Part shown: in pieces, positions 8,435-16,369 of the stretch
How positions within the stretch are numbered: position 1 is the stretch's first letter
Layout of the letters: every line of letters starts with the position of its first letter
From: Clostridia bacterium
Lineage (GTDB): Bacteria; Bacillota; Clostridia; Oscillospirales; Acutalibacteraceae
Direction: 5' to 3'
Assembly (NCBI GenBank): GCA_017380575.1
Contig: JAFODS010000074.1
Location: forward strand, 19,565 to 83,564
DNA: 64,000 nt
Position numbers and translations under genes: made by a program
Notes under the pieces: generated by a model
The model's input: the letters and a program-made list of their open reading frames with translations, nothing else
Databases searched by the model: none
Told to the model about the DNA's origin: nothing

Positions 8435-10099
8435 TTATACGTACCAGATCCAACCGAAGAGGATGTAAACGATAATCCACTGGATTGTAGAATACTTAAC
8501 AGTTACTTCGCAAGTTGCAGAAACTTTACCGTCGGGAGTTTTTGCAGTAATGGTAGCGTTACCCAATCCTGTTGCATAAACTTCACCGTCTTCGTTAACT
8601 GTTGCAACACTTTCGTCTGAAGATTCCCAGATGATGTCTGTTGAATATGCAGCCTCTTCAGGAAGAATAGTAACGAAGAGACGTACTGTCTGCTTGAAGT
8701 TCATACCAAGCTCCTGCATGCTCATAACAAGCTCTGTCGGATTTGCAACAAGCTTTGCAACCGGACGGTCTTCGTGAGAACCGCAGTTGTCACAGATTCT
8801 TCTCTCTGTACCTTCCTTGCTATATGTGGGCTTTTCAACAACCTTCCAAGCAAGCCACTTGTGACCTGTTTTCGTAAGTGTTGTAGAACTCTTTACATCC
8901 TGACAAGCAGGGCAGAAGTTACGAACATAACCGTCTTCGGTACATGTTGCTTCCTTACGGTCAATAATGTAGTTATGACCTGTTTTTGGAAGTGTAGTTT
9001 CTGTTATTGTATCACCACAGTCCTTACATACTGTTCTGATATAACCGTTTTCTTCACAAGCAGGAGCTTTCTTAACGATTTCTGTTTCGCCGTGACCTTT
9101 TTTCTCAATCGTAGTTGAGCTGATAACAGTGTTACAATCAGGGCAGATTACTCTGTCGTAACCGTCTTCTGTACAAGTAGCATCCTTGTGCTCGTTCTTT
9201 TTGTTAGGATGATTCTTCGGATTGATTGTTGTTTCGGAGATTGTTTCACCGCAGTCTTTACAGATTACCTTGTTATAACCTGCTTCTGTACAAGTAGCAT
9301 CTTTATGCTCGGTTTCTTTATTCGGATGGTTCTTGGGAGCGATTGTTGTTTCTGAGAGTGTTTCACCGCAATCACCGCAGATTACTTTGTCGTAGCCTGC
9401 TTCTGTACAAGTAGCATCCTTGTGGTCGTTTTTCTTGTTCTTGTGTTCAGACTTTTCAATTACAGATGAGTTTGCGATTTCACCGCAGATTTTACAGTAC
9501 TGAACAATAGTACCTTCTTCGGAACATGTTGCTTCTTTAGTAATAACCCAAGAATCAGCGGGTTCGTGAACGTGAACTGTAGGAAGGTTGTTTTCAACAA
9601 CTATTGAATCTGTAAGGTCGATGTTAGCTTCAGTACCGTCGTTTGCACTGATAGCACATGTTTCAAAATCAACAGTAAACTCAGAAGCAGTTACATCACC
9701 AACAACAGCATCTTCGCCGGTAGCTTTTGTATAAGTATATGTAACAACATCACACTCAGCAACAACAGGATCTGTCATTGCGAAACTGATTTTACCGTTA
9801 GCAGTGTTGAAGCTTGTTGAAGCACCTGCAACAAGAAGGTCAACGCTGAAAGCGATCTTAGAAAGTGTAAGACCCTGACATGTTGTTGTGATTGTAGCAT
9901 CGAATGAATTAAAGCTGTTTTCTTTAAGCTTAAGGACGATAACAGCCTGTTCTTCTGTTTCGCTTACCAACTCAAGTGAAAATACCGGAGCTGCAGGAGT
10001 AGTCTGCTCATCAGCTGCAAGAACAAATGCAGGCGCAATTGTAAGGAACATAAGCGCTGCAAGGAAAACTGAAAGAGCTTTTGTAAAAATCTTTTTCAT
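8435..10099 (-). CDS. Secreted protein with cohesin-like module, seven CxxC repeats and a Big_2 domain
   Basis: A 554-residue exported protein. Residues 1-27 form a signal peptide. Residues about 32-165 are a cohesin-like beta module related in sequence to that of the protein at 21000-22460 (shared FSL.L.xET start, VT..T[FY].. core and NxLP end). Then come seven units of about 38 residues, each with the pattern C-x9-C-x2-C and a following GH/NH, suggestive of zinc binding. A Big_2 Ig-like domain (WESSDESVATVNEDG) follows. The last 18 residues are hydrophobic and aromatic, ending LFGWIWYV. ATG at 10099 has GGAGGTAATAAAA upstream; the longer frame to 10531 has no signal or RBS. The function is likely surface or matrix binding but unproven. 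Confidence 0.85.
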   Translation of the reverse strand: MKKIFTKALSVFLAALMFLTIAPAFVLAADEQTTPAAPVFSLELVSETEEQAVIVLKLKENSFNSFDATITTTCQGLTLSKIAFSVDLLVAGASTSFNTANGKISFAMTDPVVAECDVVTYTYTKATGEDAVVGDVTASEFTVDFETCAISANDGTEANIDLTDSIVVENNLPTVHVHEPADSWVITKEATCSEEGTIVQYCKICGEIANSSVIEKSEHKNKKNDHKDATCTEAGYDKVICGDCGETLSETTIAPKNHPNKETEHKDATCTEAGYNKVICKDCGETISETTINPKNHPNKKNEHKDATCTEDGYDRVICPDCNTVISSTTIEKKGHGETEIVKKAPACEENGYIRTVCKDCGDTITETTLPKTGHNYIIDRKEATCTEDGYVRNFCPACQDVKSSTTLTKTGHKWLAWKVVEKPTYSKEGTERRICDNCGSHEDRPVAKLVANPTELVMSMQELGMNFKQTVRLFVTILPEEAAYSTDIIWESSDESVATVNEDGEVYATGLGNATITAKTPDGKVSATCEVTVKYSTIQWIIVYILFGWIWYV

Positions 10100-10138
10100 T
10101 TTTATTACCTCCGTAAGAATATAAAAATAGACATACTT

Positions 10139-10167
10139 ATAATAATCCTTTTTTGCAAAAAGGTCAA
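10139..10167 (-). promoter_or_regulatory. Promoter of the cohesin-like/CxxC-repeat gene
   Basis: Minus strand TTGACC, 17-base spacer, TATTAT, about 40 bases before the ATG. Confidence 0.65.
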
Positions 10168-10317
10168 GGTATGTTTTGACGAAAAAAGAGATATCGCTTT
10201 GTTTAAATTCACATATTTTTACAAATATATGTTTTTGTTCATATAAAAATCTGCCTGAATTTTTCGTGTAACGGTGAAAAACTATATTTATGAAAAGAAA
10301 TTCAAGGGAGAATATGT

Positions 10318-11925
10318 ATGACAAAACGTATGATTGCTGTTCTGACAGCCTTTTCTTTACTCTACGGTAGTGTTGCTTTAAAAATGTATAAAATTGCGAC
10401 GGGTGAAACGGTGCTGGCTGACAGCACACGAAAAAAGTATACAATAACCGCAGGCGAGATAAGAGGGGATATTCTTGACTGTAACGGTTTAAAACTTGTT
10501 TCGTATGATTATGAAAACATAGTTGCGGCAAAACCTACCTTCAAAGCACTTTCTGCACTTGAGAGTGTTCTTGAAACAAGTGAATATGAGCTTTTGCGGG
10601 AAAGAATGAAAAATCTGACTGCGGTTTCGCTGAGCGTAGGAAAACAGGAACTTGACGAGAACTCGGATTTTGCTGTGTTGCGGAAATACTTCCGATATGA
10701 GGAAAATCAGATTGCTGACCATATAATCGGATACCTCAACGGTGAAGGCAGGGGAGTAAGCGGAATTGAGAAAAGCTTTGACAGCATTCTTTATACGGGC
10801 AAGAGCCTTTCGGCAAGCTTCAGTTCCGATGTTTACGGTCGGGTGCTCAGCGGAATGGAGATTACAGTAAATAACGGTGAACTCACAACCGGAGCTGTAA
10901 CTCTCACTGTTGATACAGAAATACAAAAAGCAGTTGAAACTGCACTTGATAAAAATAACGTAAAATGCGGAGGTGCAGTTGTTGTTGAAATCGCAACGGG
11001 TGCAATAAGGGCAATCGCATCACGTCCCGACTTTGATGCAAGAAACATTTCGACTTATCTGAATGATAAAGATTCTCCGCTTCTTAACAGAGCATTGAAT
11101 CCGTACAGTGTCGGGTCAGTTTTCAAAGTTGTTGTTGCAGCATCAGCGATTGAAAAGGGTCTCGGTTCTTTTAATTATGAATGCACAGGCAGCGTTGATA
11201 TTGACGGAACAACATTTATCTGCAACAAGAACACGGTGCACGGCAAGCTTGATATAACAAAGGCTCTTGAATGTTCATGTAATACCTTTTTTATAGAGCT
11301 TGCGAAGAAAGTCGGGGCGAAGGCTTTGCTTGAAACAGCATCTCTTATGGGATTCGGTCAGGAAAATATACTTGCTGACGGAATCGTTTCAAAATCGGGA
11401 GTGATACCGTCACTTGATGAGCTTGAATCAAGCGGAGCGTTTGCAAATTTCTCCTTCGGTCAGGGTCGGTTTACTGCAACTATGCTTCAGCTTTGCAATA
11501 TGATGTCAGCTGTTGCGGATGAAGGCAGATTCAGAAAACCGTATCTTGTTGAAAGAGTAACGGGAGCTGACGGTACGGTAATTCAGTCGCACAGCGGCGA
11601 TTATCCTGTTTTTGTTCTTTCGTCAAAAACTTGTGAAAAGCTTAAACCGATGCTTGTAAGCGTGATAGAAAACGGTAACGCGCAAAAAGCAAAGCTGAGA
11701 AACGGTGTTCCGGCGGCAGGCAAAACCGCAACCGCACAGACAGGCGTATTCAGAGAAAACGGTACAGAAATTTGCAACACCTGGTTTGCAGGCTTTTTTC
11801 CTGCCGATAATCCGAAGTATACGGTTGTTATTCTCAAAGAAGGCGGAGTGTCAGGGGCGATGGATTGTGCACCTATATTTAAATGTATCGCAGATGAAAT
11901 TACGGAGTTTGAAAAAAATTCTTAA
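10318..11925 (+). CDS. Class B penicillin-binding protein (peptidoglycan D,D-transpeptidase)
   Basis: A 535-residue membrane-anchored transpeptidase with a single N-terminal helix, a short dimerisation/pedestal region, and a C-terminal catalytic domain. The active-site serine motif is SVFK (around Ser267), the second motif is SCN (around 320), and the third box is K469-T470-A471-T instead of the usual KTGT. The shortness and lack of PASTA domains resemble clostridial PbpA/FtsI-like proteins; a sporulation or division role cannot be distinguished. AAGGGAG precedes the ATG. It lies upstream of rpsB with no clear terminator between. Confidence 0.9.
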   Translation: MTKRMIAVLTAFSLLYGSVALKMYKIATGETVLADSTRKKYTITAGEIRGDILDCNGLKLVSYDYENIVAAKPTFKALSALESVLETSEYELLRERMKNLTAVSLSVGKQELDENSDFAVLRKYFRYEENQIADHIIGYLNGEGRGVSGIEKSFDSILYTGKSLSASFSSDVYGRVLSGMEITVNNGELTTGAVTLTVDTEIQKAVETALDKNNVKCGGAVVVEIATGAIRAIASRPDFDARNISTYLNDKDSPLLNRALNPYSVGSVFKVVVAASAIEKGLGSFNYECTGSVDIDGTTFICNKNTVHGKLDITKALECSCNTFFIELAKKVGAKALLETASLMGFGQENILADGIVSKSGVIPSLDELESSGAFANFSFGQGRFTATMLQLCNMMSAVADEGRFRKPYLVERVTGADGTVIQSHSGDYPVFVLSSKTCEKLKPMLVSVIENGNAQKAKLRNGVPAAGKTATAQTGVFRENGTEICNTWFAGFFPADNPKYTVVILKEGGVSGAMDCAPIFKCIADEITEFEKNS

Positions 11926-11940
11926 AAAGTTAAAAAATGC

Positions 11941-11969
11941 TTGATTTGCTATATACCTTGTGTTATAAT
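11941..11969 (+). promoter_or_regulatory. Promoter of rpsB
   Basis: TTGATT, 17-base spacer, perfect TATAAT. Confidence 0.75.
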
Positions 11970-11975
11970 CTATCG

Positions 11976-12071
11976 GCAATCATTACACACGTAGAGTGTT
12001 TTGAGCGAAGTGCATTCAAAAAATGTCCGCTTTTTAAGCTCTGCGGAGGCAAAACTAAGGAGGAAAAAATT
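11976..12071 (+). ncRNA. rpsB 5' leader, possible S2 autoregulatory element
   Basis: A leader of about 95 bases between the promoter and the AAGGAGG of rpsB. It contains complementary stretches (GAGCG.../...CGCTTTTTAAGCTC). Autogenous control by S2 is known for rpsB in other bacteria; its presence here is inferred only from the leader length and pairing. Confidence 0.3.
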
Positions 12072-12797
12072 ATGCCAGTTGTATCAATGAAGCAATTACT
12101 CGAAGCAGGTGTTCACTTCGGACACCAGACAAGAAGATGGAACCCGAAAATGGCTCAGTACATTTTCACAGAGCGTAACGGTATCTACATCATCGACCTT
12201 CAGAAGACAGTTGGTAAGCTTGAAGAAGCTTACATGTTCATCCGTGAGGTTGCTGCAAACGGAGATGAAATTCTCTTCGTAGGTACAAAGAAGCAGGCTC
12301 AGGATTCTGTTAAGGAAGAAGCTATCCGTTGCGGTATGCCGTACGTTAACGCACGTTGGCTCGGCGGTATGCTCACAAACTTCAACACAATCAAGAGAAG
12401 AATCAAGAGACTTGAGCAGCTCAAGAAGATGGAAGCTGACGGAACATTCGACCTTCTCCCGAAGAAGGAAGTTATCAAGCTCAACCTCGAAATCGAGAAG
12501 CTTGAGAAGTTCATGGGCGGTATCGTTAACATGAAGAAGCAGCCCGCTGCTATGTTCATCGTTGACCCGCGCAAGGAAAGAATCGCTGTTCAGGAAGCAA
12601 AGAAGCTCGGTATTCCCCTTGTAGCAGTTGTTGACACAAACTGTGATCCTGATGAAATCGATTACGTTATCCCCGGTAACGACGACGCTATCCGTGCTGT
12701 TCGTCTTATCGCTGGCGCAATGGCAGATGCTGTTATCGAAGGCCGTCAGGGTGAGCAGTCAGAAGCTGCACCGGCTGAGGAAGCAGTTGCTGAATAA
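12072..12797 (+). CDS. rpsB: 30S ribosomal protein S2
   Basis: Ribosomal protein uS2 (241 residues), needed for assembly of the small subunit head. The N-terminal [19 protein letters not shown] signature and the DLQKT and [10 protein letters not shown] segments are standard, and the acidic alanine-rich C-terminus is normal. The start at 12072 follows AAGGAGG; the longer frame upstream covers the promoter and is rejected. It pairs with tsf, as in most bacteria, but a terminator lies between. Confidence 0.97.
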   Translation: MPVVSMKQLLEAGVHFGHQTRRWNPKMAQYIFTERNGIYIIDLQKTVGKLEEAYMFIREVAANGDEILFVGTKKQAQDSVKEEAIRCGMPYVNARWLGGMLTNFNTIKRRIKRLEQLKKMEADGTFDLLPKKEVIKLNLEIEKLEKFMGGIVNMKKQPAAMFIVDPRKERIAVQEAKKLGIPLVAVVDTNCDPDEIDYVIPGNDDAIRAVRLIAGAMADAVIEGRQGEQSEAAPAEEAVAE

Positions 12798-12807
12798 TTT
12801 TTGATTT

Positions 12808-12838
12808 AAAACCCCGTTATATTTCAGTGACGGGGTTT
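12808..12838 (+). terminator. Terminator/attenuator between rpsB and tsf
   Basis: Hairpin AAACCCCGT...ACGGGGTTT followed by CTTTTA. It may lower tsf relative to rpsB expression. Confidence 0.75.
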
Positions 12839-12874
12839 CTTTTAGATTATACTTACTTATAGGAGGAATTTATT

Positions 12875-13975
12875 ATGGCATTTACAGCTAAAGACGTTCA
12901 GGCTCTTCGTGAGAAGACAGGCGTTGGTATGATGGATTGTAAGAAGGCTCTTGTTGAAACAGATGGCGACATCGACAAGGCTATTGATATTCTCAGAGAA
13001 AAGGGTCTTGCTTCTGCTGCTAAGAAGGCAAGCCGTGTTGCTGCTGAAGGTGTTGTTGCAGCATACAACGATGCTACAGCAGGTGCTCTTGTTGAGATCA
13101 ACTGTGAAACAGACTTCGTTGCTAAGGGTGCTCCGTTCGTAGAGCTTGCTGCTAAGGTTGTCAAGACTGTTGTTGCTGCTAAGCCTGCTGATGTTGACGC
13201 TCTTCTTGCTACAAAGGCAGTTGATTCAGACAAGACAGTTGAAGAAGAGGTTCAGGAGGTATTCCTTGCTCTTCGTGAGAACATGAAAGTTCGTAGATTT
13301 GCTCTTGTTGAAGGCCACACTGTATCATACATCCACGCTGGTGGTTCAGTTGGTGTTCTTGCTGCATTTGACGTTGACGATGCAACAGCTGCTAACGATG
13401 AGTTCGTAGCAATGGGTAAGAACGTTGCAATGCAGATCGCTGCTATGAGCCCTGAGTACCTCGGTAAGGCTGATATTTCAGCTGATGAGCTTGCTAAGAT
13501 GCAGTCAATCACAGTTGACAGTGCTCTCAACAAGCCCGAATCACTTCCCGTTCCTATCCTCAACAGCCTCATTGATGAAGCAATCAATGACGGTAAGTGG
13601 ACTGCAGAGGACGCAGAGATCTACAAGGGTCTTGACCAGAAGCAGAGAAAGAACTTCCCGAACTTCATTTCAAAGGAAGCTATGGCTACACTTGCAGAAA
13701 TCGCAGTTTCACACAAGGCTGAAATTTCTGACAACAAGATCTTCTCAGGTCTTGTACAGGGCCGTCTTTCAAAGCAGATCAAGGAAGTTTGTCTCCTTGA
13801 GCAGGCATTTGTTCGTTCAGACCTCTTCGAGGGCGACGTAAACGGCTACATCAACTCAGTTGCTAAGGCACTCGGCGCAGACATCAAGCTCAAGAGCTTT
13901 GTTCGTTTTGCAAAGGGCGAAGGCATCGAGAAGAAGGTTGACAATTTCGCAGCAGAAATTGCAAGCATGATGTAA
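12875..13975 (+). CDS. tsf: Elongation factor Ts
   Basis: EF-Ts (366 residues) is the nucleotide exchange factor for EF-Tu. The N-terminal UBA-like domain (LREKTGVGMMDCKKAL) and the EF-Tu contact motif TDFVAK at residues 79-84 are intact, and the C-terminal VCLLEQAFV core is present. Between residues about 224 and 288 there is an extra segment of roughly 65 residues compared with standard EF-Ts (about 290-305 residues). AGGAGG precedes the ATG. Confidence 0.96.
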   Translation: MAFTAKDVQALREKTGVGMMDCKKALVETDGDIDKAIDILREKGLASAAKKASRVAAEGVVAAYNDATAGALVEINCETDFVAKGAPFVELAAKVVKTVVAAKPADVDALLATKAVDSDKTVEEEVQEVFLALRENMKVRRFALVEGHTVSYIHAGGSVGVLAAFDVDDATAANDEFVAMGKNVAMQIAAMSPEYLGKADISADELAKMQSITVDSALNKPESLPVPILNSLIDEAINDGKWTAEDAEIYKGLDQKQRKNFPNFISKEAMATLAEIAVSHKAEISDNKIFSGLVQGRLSKQIKEVCLLEQAFVRSDLFEGDVNGYINSVAKALGADIKLKSFVRFAKGEGIEKKVDNFAAEIASMM

Positions 13976-14000
13976 TTAATCTCGAAAGAGTAAAAATTAA

Positions 14001-14024
14001 GAGCCAATCCGAAGGGTTGGCTCT
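14001..14024 (+). terminator. Terminator of tsf
   Basis: Hairpin GAGCCAATCC/GGGTTGGCTC followed by a run of T. Confidence 0.85.
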
Positions 14025-14035
14025 ATTTTTTTCCA

Positions 14036-14064
14036 TTGACGAACGGTTTACTTTGTTATATAAT
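14036..14064 (+). promoter_or_regulatory. Promoter of the dockerin protein gene
   Basis: TTGACG, 17-base spacer, TATAAT. Confidence 0.75.
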
Positions 14065-14119
14065 GGATTTAAAGGGAAGTATAAAACTTTCACTAACACA
14101 AAAAGGAAAGGTGATTTAA

Positions 14120-14986
14120 ATGAAAATAACAAAGAGATTTTCAGCAATACTCTTATCTGTAGTTTTGTTGCTTACACTCGTTACTTTGCCTGTGGCAGCA
14201 GAAGAAGCTGTTCAGCAGGATATAAAAGGTGATGTCGACGGTGACGGAAACGTAAATTCTTCGGATGCCTTGCTGGTTCTTAAACACGCGGTCAAGAAAT
14301 CCGAATTGACAGGCAAGCCTTTACAGCAGGCAGATGTTAACAAAGACGGTGTAATTAATTCATCCGATGCTTTGGTAATTTTGAAAATATCTGTTGGTAT
14401 GGAAGAAGAAGACCCGAAACCGTCCGACAAAGAGGATATTGTTGCACTTTATAACACAAGTCTTATAAATTCAGCTGAACAGAGCAAGCTTGTTCTTGAT
14501 ATTTCCACCGATGTCAGTGTTAAAGTTAATAAGTTCTTGTTAGACGGTGAGGAAAATGAGGAGCTTACAAAGATCTTTGAAGACAGCCTTAACGAAACCG
14601 AGTACGAGGATTTAAAGCTTACTTTTGTTAACGGTGAAACTGAGGACGGAATTATAGCAGCAGATTTATTCTCGACTTTGGCTATTTCAGCAGACGATGT
14701 TGAGACTGCAACGGCTGTTCCGCACGGTGACGGTTACAAGGTTACATTGAAGCTTTATCCTGTGAGCGAAACATATAGTGAAGATGACCTTGCCGGAAGC
14801 GGTTATGAATCATATAAAGAGAATGTAAATATCGAGATACTCGCTGTTACTGACGGACAGGGCAGACTTATGCTTCTTGATTACTATACATACGGAAATG
14901 TCAAAGCTACTGCAACTGAAGAAGGCGTGAAAGTAACAATGGATTTTGATATGGAAGAAAGAGAAGTTATGAGCTTCGCATATTAA
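14120..14986 (+). CDS. Secreted protein with an N-terminal type I dockerin
   Basis: A 288-residue exported protein. Residues 1-27 form a signal peptide. Residues about 37-95 form a dockerin made of two calcium-loop repeats, DVDGDGNVNSSDALLVLK and DVNKDGVINSSDALVILK, with Ser-Ser at the usual recognition positions in both. The remaining 190 residues match no family I recognise. Dockerins usually lie at the C-terminus, so the position is unusual. A partner could be a cohesin-like module such as those at 8435-10099 or 21000-22460; that is inference. Confidence 0.85.
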   Translation: MKITKRFSAILLSVVLLLTLVTLPVAAEEAVQQDIKGDVDGDGNVNSSDALLVLKHAVKKSELTGKPLQQADVNKDGVINSSDALVILKISVGMEEEDPKPSDKEDIVALYNTSLINSAEQSKLVLDISTDVSVKVNKFLLDGEENEELTKIFEDSLNETEYEDLKLTFVNGETEDGIIAADLFSTLAISADDVETATAVPHGDGYKVTLKLYPVSETYSEDDLAGSGYESYKENVNIEILAVTDGQGRLMLLDYYTYGNVKATATEEGVKVTMDFDMEEREVMSFAY

Positions 14987-14992
14987 AAAATG

Positions 14993-15018
14993 AAGGATAG
15001 CTCTTCGGAGCTATCCTT
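14993..15018 (+). terminator. Terminator of the dockerin protein gene
   Basis: Hairpin AAGGATAGCTC/GAGCTATCCTT followed by AAATTTTTG. Confidence 0.85.
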
Positions 15019-15040
15019 AAATTTTTGCAGACAAAAAGAA

Positions 15041-15067
15041 AAACCGTGAGGATTTTCCTCACGGTTT
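15041..15067 (-). terminator. Terminator of rplU-prp-rpmA
   Basis: Hairpin AAACCGTGAGG/CCTCACGGTTT followed on the minus strand by TTCTTTTTG. Confidence 0.85.
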
Positions 15068-15083
15068 CTTTTGTTAATAAAGA

Positions 15084-15368
15084 TTACTGCTCAACGGGAT
15101 ATACGCTGACCTTTTTGCGGTCCTTACCCATACGCTCGAACTTAACTGTACCGTCAATAAGAGCGAAGAGAGAATCGTCCTTGCCTCTGCCAACGTTGTT
15201 GCCCGGATGGATGTGTGTTCCACGCTGCTTGTAAAGGATGTTGCCTGCGAGAACGAACTGTCCGTCAGCACGCTTTGCACCAAGTCTCTTTGACTCAGAG
15301 TCACGTCCGTTACGAGTAGAACCCATACCTTTCTTATGAGCGAAAAGCTGAATGTTTAACTTAAGCAT
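15084..15368 (-). CDS. rpmA: 50S ribosomal protein L27
   Basis: L27 (94 residues) of the peptidyl-transferase region. The N-terminal extension [10 protein letters not shown] precedes HKKG; in Firmicutes this extension is removed by the Prp protease, encoded next to it. The rest ([27 protein letters not shown]) is standard. GGAGGTGCC precedes the ATG. Confidence 0.97.
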   Translation of the reverse strand: MLKLNIQLFAHKKGMGSTRNGRDSESKRLGAKRADGQFVLAGNILYKQRGTHIHPGNNVGRGKDDSLFALIDGTVKFERMGKDRKKVSVYPVEQ

Positions 15369-15383
15369 TTTGGCACCTCCATG

Positions 15384-15686
15384 TTAAATAACTTTAATGT
15401 TGTCGGGGTAATCCCCAGCCAGACTTCCGAGATGAAGTCTAAGGCCTTCAAGAATTTGCTGCGCTTCAGATAACTCTGATGTAACACGGATATTCATATA
15501 TCCGTCATCAACCTCTGCCGTGATTTCGCAACCGACAATTTCGGAGAGGGTATTGGCTGCCATATAGGCTGCCGACGAAACAAAGGCACAAATAATGTCC
15601 TGTCCCGACTCTGCCGAACCTGAATGTCCGCTGATTTCATAACCGCAGATAAGGTTATCTTCAGTGAAAAATCTTGCTTTAATCAT
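15384..15686 (-). CDS. prp: Ribosomal-processing cysteine protease Prp
   Basis: Prp (100 residues) cleaves the N-terminal extension of L27, an essential maturation step in Firmicutes. The catalytic pair is visible as His21 in SGHSG and Cys33 in DIICAFVS. The gene lies between rplU and rpmA, the conserved arrangement, and its substrate L27 here does carry the cleavable leader. Confidence 0.94.
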   Translation of the reverse strand: MIKARFFTEDNLICGYEISGHSGSAESGQDIICAFVSSAAYMAANTLSEIVGCEITAEVDDGYMNIRVTSELSEAQQILEGLRLHLGSLAGDYPDNIKVI

Positions 15687-15691
15687 AGCAA

Positions 15692-16003
15692 TTAAGCGTT
15701 GATTGCAGAAATTTCAACCTTAGTGTAGGGCTGTCTGTGGCCCTTCTTGCGCTTCTCGTTCTTCTTCGGCTTGTAAGTAAATACTGTTACTTTCTTAGCC
15801 TTACCATTCTTGATAGCCTTTGCTGTTACTGTTGCGCCGTCAACATAAGGAGCGCCTACAACAATGCCATCTTCCTTACCAACAGCTACTACCTTGTCAA
15901 AAACAACTTCGCTGTCAGCTTCAACGTCAAGCTTCTCGATGAAGAGAGTATCTCCTGCTTCAACCTTGTACTGCTTGCCGCCTGTAACGATGATTGCGTA
16001 CAT
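15692..16003 (-). CDS. rplU: 50S ribosomal protein L21
   Basis: L21 (103 residues), a large-subunit protein. The N-terminal [18 protein letters not shown] and the C-terminal [13 protein letters not shown] segments are diagnostic. It is first in the rplU-prp-rpmA operon, preceded by a near-consensus promoter and a structured leader. Confidence 0.97.
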   Translation of the reverse strand: MYAIIVTGGKQYKVEAGDTLFIEKLDVEADSEVVFDKVVAVGKEDGIVVGAPYVDGATVTAKAIKNGKAKKVTVFTYKPKKNEKRKKGHRQPYTKVEISAINA

Positions 16004-16012
16004 TCTAACTAA

Positions 16013-16092
16013 CCTTCCTTTATTATGGACTCGCTACGTGGGGCGGATAAAATCACTTTATGTCGCAAATGCGACGCCCGTAATATGCGGTA
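16013..16092 (-). ncRNA. Probable L21 ribosomal protein leader RNA
   Basis: The 5' leader of rplU folds as GGGCG...CGCCC enclosing the GTCGCA/TGCGAC hairpin. L21 leaders are known upstream of rplU in Firmicutes; assignment here is by position and pairing, not by a covariance search. Confidence 0.5.
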
Positions 16093-16098
16093 TTTCGA

Positions 16099-16127
16099 AT
16101 TATAGCATAACAGTCAAGCTTTGTCAA
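16099..16127 (-). promoter_or_regulatory. Promoter of rplU operon
   Basis: Minus strand TTGACA, 17-base spacer, TATAAT: an exact consensus promoter. Confidence 0.9.
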
Positions 16128-16136
16128 CTGTTATTT

Positions 16137-16364
16137 TCAGTCTTTTTTGCTGACGTCTGTGTCAATTTCTCCGTTATCCTCGGGAAGGATAAAAGCAAGC
16201 ACAATGTAAAGCAAAGTGAAGGGGAAGCCTGTTGTAAAAATTGCGGCAATAGCAAAAACAACACGGATTATTGTAGGGTCGATATTGAAAAAGTTCGCAA
16301 TACCTGCACAAACACCACAGAGCTTTTTGTCTGTTGAGCTTTTGTAAAGTCTTTTGTTAGTCAT
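16137..16364 (-). CDS. PspC domain-containing membrane protein
   Basis: A 75-residue protein with the PspC signature (KKLCGVCAGIANFFNIDPTIIRV) followed by a membrane helix pair and a short acidic tail. Such proteins are linked to envelope stress responses, but this short form has no further domain. ATG at 16364 follows GAAAGGAA. It is the last gene of the M16-lgt-folD operon, five bases after folD, and ends only ten bases before the -35 of the rplU promoter, with no terminator between. Confidence 0.88.
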   Translation of the reverse strand: MTNKRLYKSSTDKKLCGVCAGIANFFNIDPTIIRVVFAIAAIFTTGFPFTLLYIVLAFILPEDNGEIDTDVSKKD

Positions 16365-16369
16365 GTTTC

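Noticed and set aside
11937-12071. 45-codon N-terminal extension of S2
   Set aside because: It spans the rpsB promoter and leader; the ATG at 12072 has the AAGGAGG.
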